Below, piece by piece: positions 56,214 through 63,944 of a stretch of DNA of 64,000 bases. The DNA comes from FW021-bin31 sp964647485 (GTDB lineage Bacteria > Bacteroidota > Bacteroidia > Chitinophagales > Chitinophagaceae). The DNA lies in assembly GCA_964647485.1 (NCBI GenBank), contig CAZYHV010000018.1, positions 1 through 64,000 on the forward strand. The letters are read 5' to 3'. How positions within the stretch are numbered: the stretch's first letter is position 1; each line of letters begins with the position of its first letter. Below the pieces are notes generated by a model that saw only the letters and a program-made list of their open reading frames with translations, was not told the DNA's origin and ran no database searches. The position numbers were made by a program, and so were the translations under genes.

Positions 56214-56240
56214 TCCCCGTCTCGAGAGACAGGGATCCTT
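56214..56240 (-). terminator. Probable terminator downstream of hisIE
   Basis: Minus strand: CCCTGTCTC then TC and GAGACGGGG, a compact hairpin, followed by ACTGTTTTATTAG. The T-run is short, so strength is uncertain. It lies about 70 bp past the hisIE stop. Confidence 0.5.
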
Positions 56241-56309
56241 TACAATTTGCAAAAATAAAGAAAGTAACTACGACCACAACTACTTAAAGCGTTAAAGTTC
56301 TAAAAAAAC

Positions 56310-56903
56310 TTACCGGTGTCTCTTTTTTAACACCTTCATAACATCTTCTAAGACATACCCTTTGGCAACAAGCAAGACGAGATAATGGTACAAAAGATCC
56401 GCTCCTTCATTAAGAAACAACTCTTCATTATCATCTTTCGCTTCTATTACCAATTCCACCGCCTCTTCTCCCACTTTTTGGGAAACCCTATTGATTCCTT
56501 TTTCAAATAGGGACGCAGTATAAGATGTTTCTGTAGGATTTTGATGCCGGTCAATAATCGTATTTTCCAATTCAATCAGAAAATTATCATTTTCATTTTT
56601 CTCATCAAAGCATGTATCGCTGCCGGTATGACAAACGGGACCTGTAGGACGCGCCATAATCAAAAGAGTATCTTGATCACAATCTGTTTTTACTTCTTCC
56701 ACTATTAGAAAGTGACCACTTTCCTCTCCTTTTGTCCATAATCTTTGCTTAGAACGACTGTAAAAAGTCACCTTCCCAATTTCTAATGTTTTGTTAAGAG
56801 ATTCCTGATTCATATATCCCAACATAAGCACTTTATGGGTAGAAACATCCTGAATAACAGCAGGAACAAGCCCATCAGAAGATTTTGAGAAATCTACGTC
56901 CAT
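56310..56903 (-). CDS. hisIE: Bifunctional phosphoribosyl-AMP cyclohydrolase / phosphoribosyl-ATP diphosphatase
   Basis: Fusion enzyme for histidine steps 2 and 3, 197 residues. The HisI half (about 1-100) carries VTFYSRSKQRLWTKGEESGH (landmark), the metal-binding DCDQDTLL and the zinc cysteine in GPVCHTG. The HisE half (about 105-197) carries KVGEEAVELVIEAKDDN with the acidic metal-binding residues and the YHYLVLLV helix. The gene stands alone: no other his gene adjoins it, unlike most Bacteroidota where it ends the his operon. A -7 box lies 33-40 bp upstream. Confidence 0.95.
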   Translation of the reverse strand: MDVDFSKSSDGLVPAVIQDVSTHKVLMLGYMNQESLNKTLEIGKVTFYSRSKQRLWTKGEESGHFLIVEEVKTDCDQDTLLIMARPTGPVCHTGSDTCFDEKNENDNFLIELENTIIDRHQNPTETSYTASLFEKGINRVSQKVGEEAVELVIEAKDDNEELFLNEGADLLYHYLVLLVAKGYVLEDVMKVLKKRHR

Positions 56904-56935
56904 TTTATTATTAATTTTTGCCTTATAATAAGGGA

Positions 56936-56943
56936 CAAAAATA
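56936..56943 (-). promoter_or_regulatory. -7 promoter box of hisIE
   Basis: Minus strand TATTTTTG, exact match to TAnnTTTG, 33-40 bp upstream of the start codon. It is divergent from the FKBP gene promoter region. Confidence 0.55.
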
Positions 56944-57001
56944 CGATAGATTAATGACTTTTCGTACCTTGCCGTTTTTTATAATACAAAAACTTATTTT
57001 T

Positions 57002-57430
57002 ATGCAAGTGGTAAAAAAAGGTGATACCGTTAAGGTGCATTATCACGGGAAATTGAATAGTGGAGAAACTTTTGATACCTCTGAGGGGCGGGATCCTTTG
57101 GAATTCAAAGTAGGATCAGGAAACGTGATCGCAGGATTTGAAAATGGTGTATTGGATATGCAACCGGGAGATAAGAAAACTTTAGACATTCCGGTAGATC
57201 AGGCTTATGGACCACGTAATGATGAACTTATCCTGGAATTCCCAAATGAAAAGCTGCCGGAAGACTTAAAACCGGAAGCCGGGATGCAATTGCAACTAAG
57301 TAGTCAAGACGGACAGGTTTATCCGGTAATTGTAACAGAAGTAAAAGAAGAAGGAGTCGTATTGGATGCCAATCATCCTTTAGCAGGTAAAGACTTGGTC
57401 TTTGATATCGAATTGGTAGACATCGTCTAA
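57002..57430 (+). CDS. FKBP-type peptidyl-prolyl cis-trans isomerase (SlyD-like)
   Basis: 142-residue cytoplasmic isomerase and probable chaperone. The ATG at 57002 gives the normal start MQVVKKGDTVKVHYHGKL; an upstream frame adding 28 residues (from 56918) is not like a family member. The split FKBP domain is interrupted by an insert-in-flap domain (about residues 66-125; LPEDLKPEAGMQLQL), as in SlyD. VIAGFENGVLDMQPGDKKT and the final LVFDIELVDIV strand are characteristic. It has no His-rich tail. A hairpin terminator follows within 35 bp. Confidence 0.93.
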   Translation: MQVVKKGDTVKVHYHGKLNSGETFDTSEGRDPLEFKVGSGNVIAGFENGVLDMQPGDKKTLDIPVDQAYGPRNDELILEFPNEKLPEDLKPEAGMQLQLSSQDGQVYPVIVTEVKEEGVVLDANHPLAGKDLVFDIELVDIV

Positions 57431-57462
57431 ACAACTCTTTATAGCATCATTATGCTCTTCGT

Positions 57463-57512
57463 CCGACAGATCCCAACACCTTAAAATGAAGGGCTTCTGT
57501 CGGGCTTTTTTA
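57463..57512 (+). terminator. Rho-independent terminator after the FKBP gene
   Basis: Stem CCGACAGA (57463-57470) and TCTGTCGG (57496-57503), an 8-bp perfect match, with an inner CCC/GGG pair possible, then GCTTTTTTAT. The loop is long (25 nt). Confidence 0.7.
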
Positions 57513-57521
57513 TATCTTTTT

Positions 57522-57529
57522 TATTTTTG
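57522..57529 (+). promoter_or_regulatory. -7 promoter box of pepT
   Basis: TATTTTTG, exact TAnnTTTG match, 24 bp upstream of the pepT ATG; predicted leader about 17 nt. Confidence 0.6.
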
Positions 57530-57552
57530 CTTTTATTAAATAATATTCGTTT

Positions 57553-58806
57553 ATGTCATTGCAACAATATCATTTTACCGTCGCAGAACGGTTTTTACAA
57601 TATGTTCAAGTGGATACCCAATCGGACCCTTTCGCCGTCCAATTTCCATCTACCGAAAAACAAAAGGATTTAAGTCGCATTCTAGTCAAGGAACTGAAAG
57701 AAATGGGAGCGGAAGAAGTAGAAATGGATAAAAACGGATATGTTTATGCTACCCTCCCTTCTACCTCTACCAAGGAACTTCCTGTTCTTTGTTTTTGTTC
57801 ACATGTAGATACTTCACCCGACTGTAGCGGAACGCATGTAAAACCCATTGTTCATGAAAATTATGACGGAGAATCTATACCTTTACCTGATGACAAAACA
57901 CAAGTGCTACTGCCGGAGAATCACCCTGATTTAAAAAACAAAGTTGGAGAAGATATTATTACGGCTAGCGGAAAAACTTTACTTGGTGCTGATGATAAAT
58001 CCGGCGTAGCTATTATCATGGATGCGGCCCATTTTTTATTGCAACATCCGGAAATAAAGCATGGAAAAATACGGATCTTATTTACCCCGGACGAAGAAGT
58101 AGGAAAAGGAGCAGATAAAGTAGACCTGGAAAAACTCGGTGCCGACTTTGGTTATACGCTGGACGGTGATATCAGAGGAGCCTACGAAGATGAAAATTTT
58201 AATGCCAATGAAGCAAAGATAGAAATAGAAGGAATTGCCACCCATCCCGGATCTGCTAAAGGGAAATTAGTCAATGCTATTAAAGTTGCATCCTCTATCA
58301 TTGAGGCCTTGCCCAAGCTCCAGATTTCCCCGGAATCTACCGAAGAAAAAGAAGGGTTTATTCATCCGGTAAATATTGAGGGAAATGTAGAAAAGGCTAC
58401 AATTTCTTTTATTCTCCGAAGCTTTTCAGGCATAGAATTAAATCAATACAAGGATATTTTAGAAGGTTATTTAAATCAAGTTCTAACCGACTATCCCGGA
58501 GCAAAGGGACAGCTAGAAGTAAAAGCACAATATAGGAACATGTATCAAATTATCGCTAAGCATCCTAACATTTCCAAATTTGCACTGCAAGCCATTAAAG
58601 AGAGCGGAATAGAGCCACACCATAAACCTATTCGTGGAGGAACGGATGGGGCTATGCTATCCTTTAAAGGACTCCCTTGTCCAAATATCTTCACCGGACA
58701 ACATGCATTTCATTCCAAACAAGAGTGGATTAGCATACAAGACATGCAAAAAGCAGTGGAAGTGGTCGTTCGCCTATGTCAAATTTGGGAAAAAGAAAGC
58801 TCCTAA
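57553..58806 (+). CDS. pepT: Peptidase T (tripeptide aminopeptidase)
   Basis: Zinc metallopeptidase of the M20 family that removes the N-terminal residue from tripeptides; 417 residues, typical length. Metal ligands are in FCSHVDTSPD (His near residue 80), LLGADDKSGVA (Asp near 143) and LFTPDEEVGKGAD (Glu near 178). The dimerisation (lid) domain lies at about 215-330, and PIRGGTDGAMLSFKGLPCPN and the late His in TGQHAFHSKQEW complete the active site. Cytoplasmic. Its own promoter precedes it and the gene ends 13 bp from the convergent DUF5362-like gene. Confidence 0.97.
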   Translation: MSLQQYHFTVAERFLQYVQVDTQSDPFAVQFPSTEKQKDLSRILVKELKEMGAEEVEMDKNGYVYATLPSTSTKELPVLCFCSHVDTSPDCSGTHVKPIVHENYDGESIPLPDDKTQVLLPENHPDLKNKVGEDIITASGKTLLGADDKSGVAIIMDAAHFLLQHPEIKHGKIRILFTPDEEVGKGADKVDLEKLGADFGYTLDGDIRGAYEDENFNANEAKIEIEGIATHPGSAKGKLVNAIKVASSIIEALPKLQISPESTEEKEGFIHPVNIEGNVEKATISFILRSFSGIELNQYKDILEGYLNQVLTDYPGAKGQLEVKAQYRNMYQIIAKHPNISKFALQAIKESGIEPHHKPIRGGTDGAMLSFKGLPCPNIFTGQHAFHSKQEWISIQDMQKAVEVVVRLCQIWEKESS

Positions 58807-58818
58807 TTTTTAATACCT

Positions 58819-59295
58819 TTAAAGCGTTGCTCCCATCATCGCTCCTACGGCACCTCCGACAATAGCTAGAACCATGATAATTAAATAAATAATGGTCAAA
58901 ATACCTACAAATTTAAAAAAGCGATAGAGGCTATACATCCCTTTGTTCAGTTTTTCCTGATCCATGCCCATCACTGCCTTTTTAGTCCTACCGGCAAATC
59001 GGTACAGATAAAGACAGGGAACAAAATATAATACAGCTAAGCCAATATACAGTATACTTGCCCCAATACTGGCACCCCCAGACATAAACAGGTTGTTGCC
59101 TACATCAGAATTTGACAAGTTTGCCATAAAAAGACTCATCAAACTTCCGATAAACAAGCCCGATAAGGCAATAAGTATGGCTAAAATAATCCCTAAAACA
59201 GCCAAGAAACGAGCCCATTTTGTTGCATCTAAAAGGTGTATTTTCGCTTGTTCATCGACAACAAGTTGCTTCTCTTCAAAGATTTCTTCTTCCAT
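58819..59295 (-). CDS. DUF5362-like membrane protein
   Basis: 158-residue integral membrane protein. The short acidic cytoplasmic N-terminus (MEEEIFEEKQLV) is followed by hydrophobic segments at about residues 28-50, 75-98 and 128-150, with a loop rich in Ser, Asn and Gly between the first two. Gly-Ala-Met repeats close the C-terminus (GGAVGAMMGATL). I recall this layout as DUF5362, a family without assigned function. No partner gene is evident: it lies convergent to pepT and divergent from the enoyl-CoA hydratase. Confidence 0.7.
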   Translation of the reverse strand: MEEEIFEEKQLVVDEQAKIHLLDATKWARFLAVLGIILAILIALSGLFIGSLMSLFMANLSNSDVGNNLFMSGGASIGASILYIGLAVLYFVPCLYLYRFAGRTKKAVMGMDQEKLNKGMYSLYRFFKFVGILTIIYLIIMVLAIVGGAVGAMMGATL

Positions 59296-59425
59296 TATTG
59301 TATTTTTGCCTTAAATATATAACTTTTTTGTACATTCTATAAAATTTTGAACTATATTTTGCCCCCTGTATTTTTAATTGGAGGACGATTCCCCCTATCT
59401 AAATTTTGTTAAAAAAGGAGAAGTG

Positions 59426-60205
59426 ATGCCATACAAAAATATTAAGCTCAATAAAAACAAAACCAACAGCATAGTCCATATTCAGCTAAACCGTCCGAAA
59501 GTCTTGAATGCCCTTAATTTCGAGTTAATGGATGAATTAAGCCGCACACTGAAAGCCCTGGATAATGAAAAGAACACCCGCGCTATTGTAATCTCAGGAA
59601 ATGAAAAAGCTTTTGCTGCCGGGGCAGACATTAAAGAAATGGCAGATAAAGGAGCAATGGAAATGTACCGGAAAGACCCTTTTGCCATTTGGGATGACAT
59701 TCCAAAAATCAAGACCCCACTGATTGCAGCAGTTAGTGGCCATGCGCTGGGGGGCGGTTGTGAATTAGCCATGATGTGCGACATTATTGTTGCCAGCGTG
59801 ACGGCACAATTTGGTCAACCGGAAATAAAATTGGGAATTATTCCCGGTGCAGGTGGGACTCAACGGATGACCAAAGCTTTAGGGAAATCAAAAACCATGG
59901 AATTGATCCTAACCGGAGAAACGATAGGAGCAAAAGAAGCTTTACAGTCCGGATTGGTGAGTAAAGTTTGTTCTGTGGAGACTTATCTGGAAGAAGCATT
60001 ACAGCTGGCAACAAAAATAGCGACCATGCCTCCCATTGCAGTAGAAATGGCAAAAGAGAGTATCCTAAACAGCGACAACATGCTTTTAAAAGAAGGGCTG
60101 AAGATGGAACGAAAAGATTTTTATATGCTCTTCGATTCCAAAGACCAAAAAGAAGGGATGAAGGCTTTCATAAAGAAAAGAAATCCTAAGTTTAAGGGGG
60201 AATAA
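59426..60205 (+). CDS. Enoyl-CoA hydratase/isomerase family protein
   Basis: Crotonase-fold enzyme, 259 residues, likely hydrating 2-trans-enoyl-CoA or 3-hydroxybutyryl-CoA-type substrates in beta-oxidation or butanoate metabolism. The start at 59426 is fixed by a strong AAGGAG Shine-Dalgarno (59415-59420) five bases upstream, uncommon in this window; an upstream in-frame ATG at 59378 is therefore rejected. The oxyanion-hole motifs are AAGADIKEMAD near residue 65 and GHALGGGCELAMMCD near 107. The catalytic glutamates are in GQPEIKLGIIPGAGGTQR and KTMELILTGE. It matches the usual length of the short-chain hydratases. No fatty-acid genes adjoin it. Confidence 0.95.
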   Translation: MPYKNIKLNKNKTNSIVHIQLNRPKVLNALNFELMDELSRTLKALDNEKNTRAIVISGNEKAFAAGADIKEMADKGAMEMYRKDPFAIWDDIPKIKTPLIAAVSGHALGGGCELAMMCDIIVASVTAQFGQPEIKLGIIPGAGGTQRMTKALGKSKTMELILTGETIGAKEALQSGLVSKVCSVETYLEEALQLATKIATMPPIAVEMAKESILNSDNMLLKEGLKMERKDFYMLFDSKDQKEGMKAFIKKRNPKFKGE

Positions 60206-60356
60206 AAGGATTGTTTAAAAAACCGAATGCAATCAACCTTATCCATTAAAACTATCTGAAAGATTTTTCAATTTGTCAGAATGGTCTTCAACATCTTATG
60301 CCTGTAGAGTGAGGAGATTAGAAGCCAATGCTTCAGCGTAAGCGCACGGGCGAAAG

Positions 60357-60443
60357 CGGAAAGAGAGGGATTCGAACCCTCGGTACGATCTCTCGTACAC
60401 ACGCTTTCCAGGCGTGCCATTTAAGCCACTCATGCATCTTTCC
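60357..60443 (-). tRNA. tRNA-Ser (anticodon GGA)
   Basis: Read on the minus strand, 87 nt. The 7-bp acceptor stem is GGAAAGA with TCTTTCC, discriminator G. The anticodon loop is CTGGAAA between CACGC and GCGTG, giving anticodon GGA at 60407-60409. There is a long variable arm, as in class II tRNAs, and a T arm GAGGG-TTCGAAT-CCCTC. CCA is not encoded. Confidence 0.97.
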
Positions 60444-60541
60444 TGTTAAACGCTGCAAAGGTAATTAAATGAATGATTTTTTAAAAATAATTAATGGAGG
60501 TTATTCAGAAAAGTCTCTTTATTTTTACTCAAAAAGATTGA

Positions 60542-60549
60542 TATCTTTG
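60542..60549 (+). promoter_or_regulatory. -7 promoter box of nadD
   Basis: TATCTTTG, an exact TAnnTTTG match, ends only 6 bp before the nadD ATG. Transcription would begin at or within a base or two of the start codon, so the mRNA may be leaderless. Confidence 0.55.
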
Positions 60550-60555
60550 CAGTAT

Positions 60556-61128
60556 ATGAAAATTGGACTTTATTTTGGATCTTTCAATCCAATACATGTA
60601 GGACATTTAATTATTGCAAATCATATTGCATATCATACAGACTGTGAGGAAGTTTGGCTGATGGTCAGTCCACAAAATCCTTTTAAAAAATCAAACTCAT
60701 TGCTGAATGAATATGATCGCTTGTATATGGCAGAGTTAGCTATCGGCAATGAAACAAAGTTGAGAGTATCCAAAGAAGAATTTTCTTTACCCAAACCCTC
60801 TTATACAATTGATACCCTTACCTATCTAAGTGAAAAATACCCACAACATGAATTTTCTGTTATCATGGGAAGTGATAGCTATCAAAACCTGCCTCGATGG
60901 AAAAATGCCAATATCCTCATGGACAATTATATGATCTATGTCTATTTAAGACCGGGATTTGAACCAAAAATTAAAGAAAATCAACAAGTTTTTATATGCA
61001 AAGCTCCCTATCTAGAAATTTCTTCCAGCGCTATTCGTAAGTTAATAAAAGAAGATAAATCGGCCAGATATCTTGTTCCGGATAACGTTTATGAATATAT
61101 CCAATCCAATCATTACTACCAAAGATAA
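60556..61128 (+). CDS. nadD: Nicotinate-nucleotide adenylyltransferase
   Basis: Converts nicotinate mononucleotide and ATP to deamido-NAD in NAD synthesis; 190 residues. The ATG at 60556 gives the family start MKIGLYFGSFNPIHVGH, with the GxFxPxHxGH nucleotidyltransferase motif at residues 7-17. An upstream ATG at 60469 is less likely because the -7 box would then lie inside the gene. Other family motifs are LMVSPQNPFKK near residue 35, SVIMGSDSYQNLPRWKN near 100, and ISSSAIRKLIKED near 160. It ends 11 bp from the convergent transporter gene. Confidence 0.96.
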   Translation: MKIGLYFGSFNPIHVGHLIIANHIAYHTDCEEVWLMVSPQNPFKKSNSLLNEYDRLYMAELAIGNETKLRVSKEEFSLPKPSYTIDTLTYLSEKYPQHEFSVIMGSDSYQNLPRWKNANILMDNYMIYVYLRPGFEPKIKENQQVFICKAPYLEISSSAIRKLIKEDKSARYLVPDNVYEYIQSNHYYQR

Positions 61129-61138
61129 CCCTCTCCTT

Positions 61139-62170
61139 TCAAACAGGTTGATGCCCCTGCTGCTTCATTCCAAATTCGTCTTTGTAGATTCTAAGTAACA
61201 AAATGAAAAGCGAAAGAAGAAGCGGACCAAAAACAAGCCCAATAAATCCAAAAAGGCTTACTCCTATTAACACACCAAAGACGGTAATCAAGGGATGAAC
61301 GTCTGCAAACATCTTCTGCAAAAGAAACCTAAAAATATTGTCTACGCTTCCTACGATAATCAAACAATAAATCCCTAACCCTATCCCCTGGCCTATCATT
61401 CCTGTTGCCAACAGATAAATCACCATCGGCACCCAAACAACAGCTGTTCCAACAACAGGAATCATTCCCATAATACCTGTAGTCACTCCCCAAAACACAA
61501 AATCATCTACACCAAAGATCCAATACCCCAAAATACAGAAAGCCCCTTGAATAACTGCCAATAAAGGTATTCCTACTGCGTTCGAAATAACCATGGCTTT
61601 CATTTCTTTCTTTAGTTTCTTTGAATTGGATCGTTTTAACGGAATATTCTTATTCAAGATCGTTTCCATTTTAATGGCTTCAGCCAACATAAAATAAAGC
61701 AGAAAATACATAATAACGATCGTCGTCAAAACGTTAAATGTAGAACCCAAAACCTTGGGAAGTATAGTTGTTAAAGCCTCTTGTACTTTTTGAATACTTT
61801 GCTGGGAAAGCAAATCAATATTTGTAGAGAATTTGATTTTAGTAATCAATTGTCTGAGGGCATCAATAATTTCTCCGGAATGAGCAATAGCCAAACTCAC
61901 TTTTTTAGTCATCATATTGACCACCAGCCCCATAGGTACCAATAAAATAATAGAGGAAAGAATAATGAGAACAATTGCTGACAACCAACCTTTCCAATGT
62001 TTCTTTCTTACTAAGAAAAAATGTGCGGGTCGAAGAACAACATACAAAGTAATCGCACCTAAAAAGGCCGGAATAAAAATAGATAATTTCCAAAAAAGTA
62101 CCCCTCCTATGATTAGGATAAAAAAGATGAAAAAAAATTGTTTTAGTTTATCATTATCATAATAGCTCAT
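61139..62170 (-). CDS. AI-2E family transporter-like membrane protein
   Basis: 343-residue polytopic protein of the AI-2E (PerM/YdiK-like) family, with about eight hydrophobic helices (first at residues 10-50, a helix-loop segment near 65-85, then a cluster from about 145 to 330). The family signature near GVTTGIMGMIPVVGTAVVWVP (about residues 231-251) and the glycine-rich helix GLVFGPLLLSLFILL near the C-terminus are present. Substrate is not established for most members; the name comes from one E. coli export claim, so I treat the function as unknown membrane transport. Confidence 0.88.
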   Translation of the reverse strand: MSYYDNDKLKQFFFIFFILIIGGVLFWKLSIFIPAFLGAITLYVVLRPAHFFLVRKKHWKGWLSAIVLIILSSIILLVPMGLVVNMMTKKVSLAIAHSGEIIDALRQLITKIKFSTNIDLLSQQSIQKVQEALTTILPKVLGSTFNVLTTIVIMYFLLYFMLAEAIKMETILNKNIPLKRSNSKKLKKEMKAMVISNAVGIPLLAVIQGAFCILGYWIFGVDDFVFWGVTTGIMGMIPVVGTAVVWVPMVIYLLATGMIGQGIGLGIYCLIIVGSVDNIFRFLLQKMFADVHPLITVFGVLIGVSLFGFIGLVFGPLLLSLFILLLRIYKDEFGMKQQGHQPV

Positions 62171-62282
62171 AAAAGGAAGGGATTGGTATAATTTTTGAAA
62201 ATTAATGCGTAATTTTAAACTATTTCCTATTTATATTGTATATTCATATAGATAAAGAATAAATCCTTAATAAAATATATTT

Positions 62283-62486
62283 ATGAACAACGCATCAAAG
62301 ATATTAACAATTTTCGGAGTTGGAGTTGCTCTGGGCTATTTTTTAAATTCCAGTAAAAGGGGGGAATGCGTAGAAAAAGTAAAAGATCAGATACAGAAAT
62401 GGAGGAATAGAAATGCTTCAAAACAGGAAGTATTAGCTAGACGATACTATTTAGCCGAAGATCCTATAGATGAAATAGCCCGGTAA
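62283..62486 (+). CDS. YtxH-like small membrane-anchored protein
   Basis: 67 residues: a short hydrophobic helix (about 6-22, KILTIFGVGVALGYFL) followed by a charged helical tail. It resembles the YtxH-type layout of a glycine-containing N-terminal helix and a long amphipathic region. No function is known. It sits in a cluster of similar small envelope proteins (62283-63414). Confidence 0.6.
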   Translation: MNNASKILTIFGVGVALGYFLNSSKRGECVEKVKDQIQKWRNRNASKQEVLARRYYLAEDPIDEIAR

Positions 62487-62508
62487 TCCCCTCTACAGTA
62501 AGAATTAT

Positions 62509-62718
62509 TTATTTTGAGGAAGCGTATTCTTTTTTCATACGTTTCCTCTTTTTCTTTCCTTGAAAGAGCTTTTTAAAAGAAAAGGCAACTAAAGAGGGTA
62601 GTAAACTACTTTTAAGATCCTCAATTCCTCCTTTTAATTTCTCTAAATTGACCTCTTTTTGAATCTCAATAAGATCCAATTGATGTTCAATATCCCTAAA
62701 GTTTCTAATCTTTTTCAT
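62509..62718 (-). CDS. Small basic hypothetical protein
   Basis: 69 residues, highly charged helix (EHQLDLIEIQKEVNLEKLKGG) followed by a short hydrophobic patch and a very basic end (GKKKRKRMKKEYASSK). Its ATG overlaps the stop of the holin-like gene by 4 bp (ATGA), so the two are translationally coupled. Similar proteins commonly follow holin-like genes in Bacteroidota. Function unknown. Confidence 0.6.
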   Translation of the reverse strand: MKKIRNFRDIEHQLDLIEIQKEVNLEKLKGGIEDLKSSLLPSLVAFSFKKLFQGKKKRKRMKKEYASSK

Positions 62719-63071
62719 TCTTTTTCTTTGAACATTTTCTTGGCTAATCTCCGAATAAGAGGTCGTTTAAAGAATACACCTCCCAAAAGAAGAGCTATTA
62801 GCATGATTACAAAATAAGCCGCACCAACAATAGCGAAGCCTATAGCATAATTATTAAAATGGTTGCCGATACAGATTGCTGCAGCTATGGATCCAAAAAA
62901 CAAAACCAGCGGTAAAAGTAAGAATAGCACAAGGAGTCTATATACTTTTCCACTGGCTTTTGCAATTCGTTTTAAAAATTTAAGCTTATAATAATCTATG
63001 TTATTTTTTGCATAAACCTCCAGCAGCTCAACAATCTTTTTGATGTTTTGCTTTATGGTTTTAAAAGCCAT
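62715..63071 (-). CDS. Phage-holin-family (holin III-like) membrane protein
   Basis: 118 residues. A charged amphipathic N-terminus (about 1-42, KKIVELLEVYAKNNIDYYKL) is followed by two long hydrophobic helices (about 45-68 and 74-98, the second containing FAIVGAAYFVIMLIALLLGG) and a basic tail. This is the layout of the PF07332-like family often called putative actinobacterial holin-X. It is not evidence for a prophage: no phage genes are near and the family is widespread in envelope-stress clusters. Coupled to the downstream small basic protein gene. Confidence 0.78.
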   Translation of the reverse strand: MAFKTIKQNIKKIVELLEVYAKNNIDYYKLKFLKRIAKASGKVYRLLVLFLLLPLVLFFGSIAAAICIGNHFNNYAIGFAIVGAAYFVIMLIALLLGGVFFKRPLIRRLAKKMFKEKE

Positions 63072-63114
63072 CTTTAAATATGGATAAATTCAATAAAAAA
63101 AGTAAACAGAAGCG

Positions 63115-63414
63115 TTATGCGTTTTTTGCAGCAGCTTTATTAGATTTCTCCGAAACGGTCTTTGCCTTTTCCGCCACTTTCTGTGCGGTTTTTGAAGCTA
63201 CAGAAGAGGCTTCCTCAGCACCCTTTTTGAATTTTTCAGAAACAAACCCTTTGGTTTCATTGAATTTCTCTCCTAGTCTATCAGCAACATCGCCGGACTG
63301 AGATCTTAATTTCTCTCTCATCACTTCACCTTTTTCAGGGGCTAATAATACTCCTACGGCTGCTCCAACAGCGGCTCCAACGGCTACGGCTATAATAGTT
63401 TTTCCTGCAGACAT
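63115..63414 (-). CDS. YtxH domain protein
   Basis: 99 residues, classic YtxH family: a glycine- and alanine-rich membrane helix (AVAVGAAVGAAVGVLLAPEKG, about residues 9-29) followed by a long charged helix with repeated Lys, Glu and Ala (SEKFKKGAEEASSVASKTA). Induced by general stress in other bacteria. It has its own -7 box at 63456-63463 and heads a leftward group with the holin-like gene. Confidence 0.88.
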   Translation of the reverse strand: MSAGKTIIAVAVGAAVGAAVGVLLAPEKGEVMREKLRSQSGDVADRLGEKFNETKGFVSEKFKKGAEEASSVASKTAQKVAEKAKTVSEKSNKAAAKNA

Positions 63415-63455
63415 GTTTAATTAATTTTAAAATTTATAAAATATTACAATTCATA

Positions 63456-63463
63456 CAAAAGTA
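63456..63463 (-). promoter_or_regulatory. -7 promoter box of the YtxH gene
   Basis: Minus strand TACTTTTG, exact TAnnTTTG match, 42-49 bp upstream of the start codon. Confidence 0.55.
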
Positions 63464-63621
63464 TTAAATAAATACCCTGCTACCAAAAGAAGCATCATAA
63501 AACAAGCCAGATTTTAATTTCTTTTCTTAAATAAAGAGAACAAAGTATTAATTAACAACCCATTAACAATTAAAATATTTTAGAAAAATTTCTATTCTCC
63601 CTTCATCTCCATAAAAACCCG

Positions 63622-63629
63622 TAATTTTG
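63622..63629 (+). promoter_or_regulatory. -7 promoter box of the 63650 membrane protein gene
   Basis: TAATTTTG, exact TAnnTTTG match, 21-28 bp upstream of the ATG at 63650; predicted leader about 14 nt. Confidence 0.55.
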
Positions 63630-63649
63630 GAATAAATTCGGATTAAAGC

Positions 63650-63901
63650 ATGAAAGATTCTCGAAATTGGACGGACAAAGAAGTTATTAAAGCTTTCGTA
63701 CGTATGTTAAAGACCATTGTCATGTGGGTGGTGTGGTTAATCATCTCCCTCTATTTTGGAGTAGAACAGGGTTTTGCTTTTTTTGATGATCCTCAAATAA
63801 AGACATGGATACATATCCTATTTTTTGCTTGGGTAATTATTATGATCCCCCTGCTTATCTGGGTGACGTTTAAAAAAATATGGAAAGTGAAAAAACTTTA
63901 G
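63650..63901 (+). CDS. Two-helix membrane protein
   Basis: 83 residues with two hydrophobic helices (about 20-38, MWVVWLIISLYFGVE, and 52-74, HILFFAWVIIMIPLLIWV), a charged amphipathic N-terminus and a basic C-terminus (KKIWKVKKL). No family recognised. Aromatic residues at the helix ends suggest an inner-membrane protein. It is followed after 43 bp by what looks like the start of another membrane protein, so the two may form an operon. Confidence 0.65.
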   Translation: MKDSRNWTDKEVIKAFVRMLKTIVMWVVWLIISLYFGVEQGFAFFDDPQIKTWIHILFFAWVIIMIPLLIWVTFKKIWKVKKL

Positions 63902-63944
63902 TCTAAAAATGATACAGATTTAAAAATTCGAGAAATTTCTTTTT

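Noticed and set aside
57463..57512. Riboswitch or other RNA element between the FKBP and pepT genes
   Set aside because: The only structure is the single long-loop hairpin with a T-tract, which is explained as a terminator.
62715..63071. Prophage remnant suggested by the holin-like gene
   Set aside because: No integrase, lysin, capsid or attachment site is near; the family is common in non-phage envelope clusters.
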